A stretch of DNA of 6,122 nt, taken from Dichotomicrobium sp046543175 (GTDB lineage Bacteria > Pseudomonadota > Alphaproteobacteria > Rhizobiales > Rhodomicrobiaceae). This document shows positions 6,016 to 6,122 of the stretch, piece after piece. Location of the stretch: NCBI GenBank assembly GCA_046543175.1, contig JBKGZY010000164.1, positions 1 to 6,122 on the forward strand. The letters run 5' to 3'. The first letter of the stretch is position 1. Every line of letters starts with the position of its first letter. Position numbers and translations under genes: made by a program. The notes under the pieces are model-generated. The model saw only the letters and a list, made by a program, of their open reading frames with translations. It ran no database searches and was not told where the DNA came from.

Positions 6016-6055
6016 CGCCTTGGCACAAGTGCGACCAGATTGAACCGCTCCCGCA

Positions 6056-6093
6056 CGTCACCCGCGAGGTCCGCGAGGGCCGAAGCGATCCAG
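6056..6093 (-). repeat. Dispersed intergenic palindrome, copy 2 (inverted)
   Basis: On the plus strand this copy begins CGTCACCCGCGAGG and ends GGGCCGAAGCGATCCAG. It is nearly the reverse complement of the copy at 218-254, which reads CGTCATTGCGAGGCCC and ends GGGCCGAAGCAATCCAG, with a few substitutions and small indels. It sits 41 bases after the gor stop. Read along the transcribed strand it has the same orientation to gor as copy 1 has to the amidoligase gene. Confidence 0.7.
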
Positions 6094-6110
6094 TAGTGCG
6101 GCGTGCCGGG

Positions 6111-6122
6111 GCTGGATTCCTT
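6111..6122 (+). repeat. Start of a third repeat copy, cut by the window end
   Basis: GCTGGATTCCTT matches the first 12 bases of copy 1 (GCTGGATTGCTT, 218-229) at 11 of 12 positions. It faces copy 2 across a 17-base spacer, so the two would form an inverted pair. Only 12 bases are visible, so this is tentative. Confidence 0.45.

Noticed and set aside
6031..6046. GCGACCAGATTGAACC resembles the tRNA-Val 3' part at 1363-1379 in direct orientation, a possible attachment-site duplicate
   Set aside because: It needs a one-base gap and a mismatch, lacks the acceptor end, and the DNA between is housekeeping genes with no integrase. Chance similarity is more likely.
6016..6055. Possible intrinsic terminator after gor (GCAC-AA-GTGC)
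   Set aside because: The hairpin is four base pairs with a two-base loop and no T-run, too small to support.

Overview
The window looks like chromosomal DNA of a high-GC (roughly two-thirds G+C by eye) alphaproteobacterium. Three things point there: the glutathione reductase has the 'VGGTCVIRGCVPKK' form shared by alphaproteobacteria and plants, phosphoglycolate phosphatase, rpiA and gor lie close together, and the intergenic DNA carries dispersed palindromes of the 'CTGGATTGCTTCG...CGCAATGACG' type. I cannot name a family or genus.

Layout. Positions 1-279 hold no convincing gene but a dense run of palindromes. A minus-strand gene (280-1308) encodes an amidoligase-family protein, a glutamine-synthetase-like COOH-NH2 ligase whose substrate is unknown. 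Directly upstream of it, on the same strand, is a complete tRNA-Val(CAC) gene (1356-1430) with an encoded CCA end and a recognisable promoter (1481-1510). Next, also on the minus strand, is a phosphoglycolate-phosphatase-like HAD hydrolase (1534-2256). A 160-base divergent intergenic region then separates this leftward block from a rightward operon: gabD-like succinate-semialdehyde dehydrogenase (2423-3880), rpiA (3877-4620) and gor (4633-6015). After gor, the last 107 bases carry another copy of the dispersed palindrome and, at the very edge, the start of a further, oppositely oriented copy.

Functionally the rightward operon is carbon and redox housekeeping. GabD oxidises succinic semialdehyde to succinate with reduction of NAD(P)+, RpiA interconverts ribulose-5-P and ribose-5-P in the pentose phosphate pathway, and glutathione reductase uses NADPH to regenerate GSH. 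gabD and rpiA overlap by ATGA and rpiA-gor are 12 bases apart, so co-transcription is very likely. The phosphatase clears 2-phosphoglycolate. The amidoligase is the only gene of really uncertain role; its usual peptidase partner, if present, would lie left of the window.

I found no convincing novel system. The points most worth a second look are the tRNA-Val/amidoligase arrangement without a visible terminator, and two related palindromes that lie at the 3' ends of the two outward transcription units in the same orientation relative to the gene.
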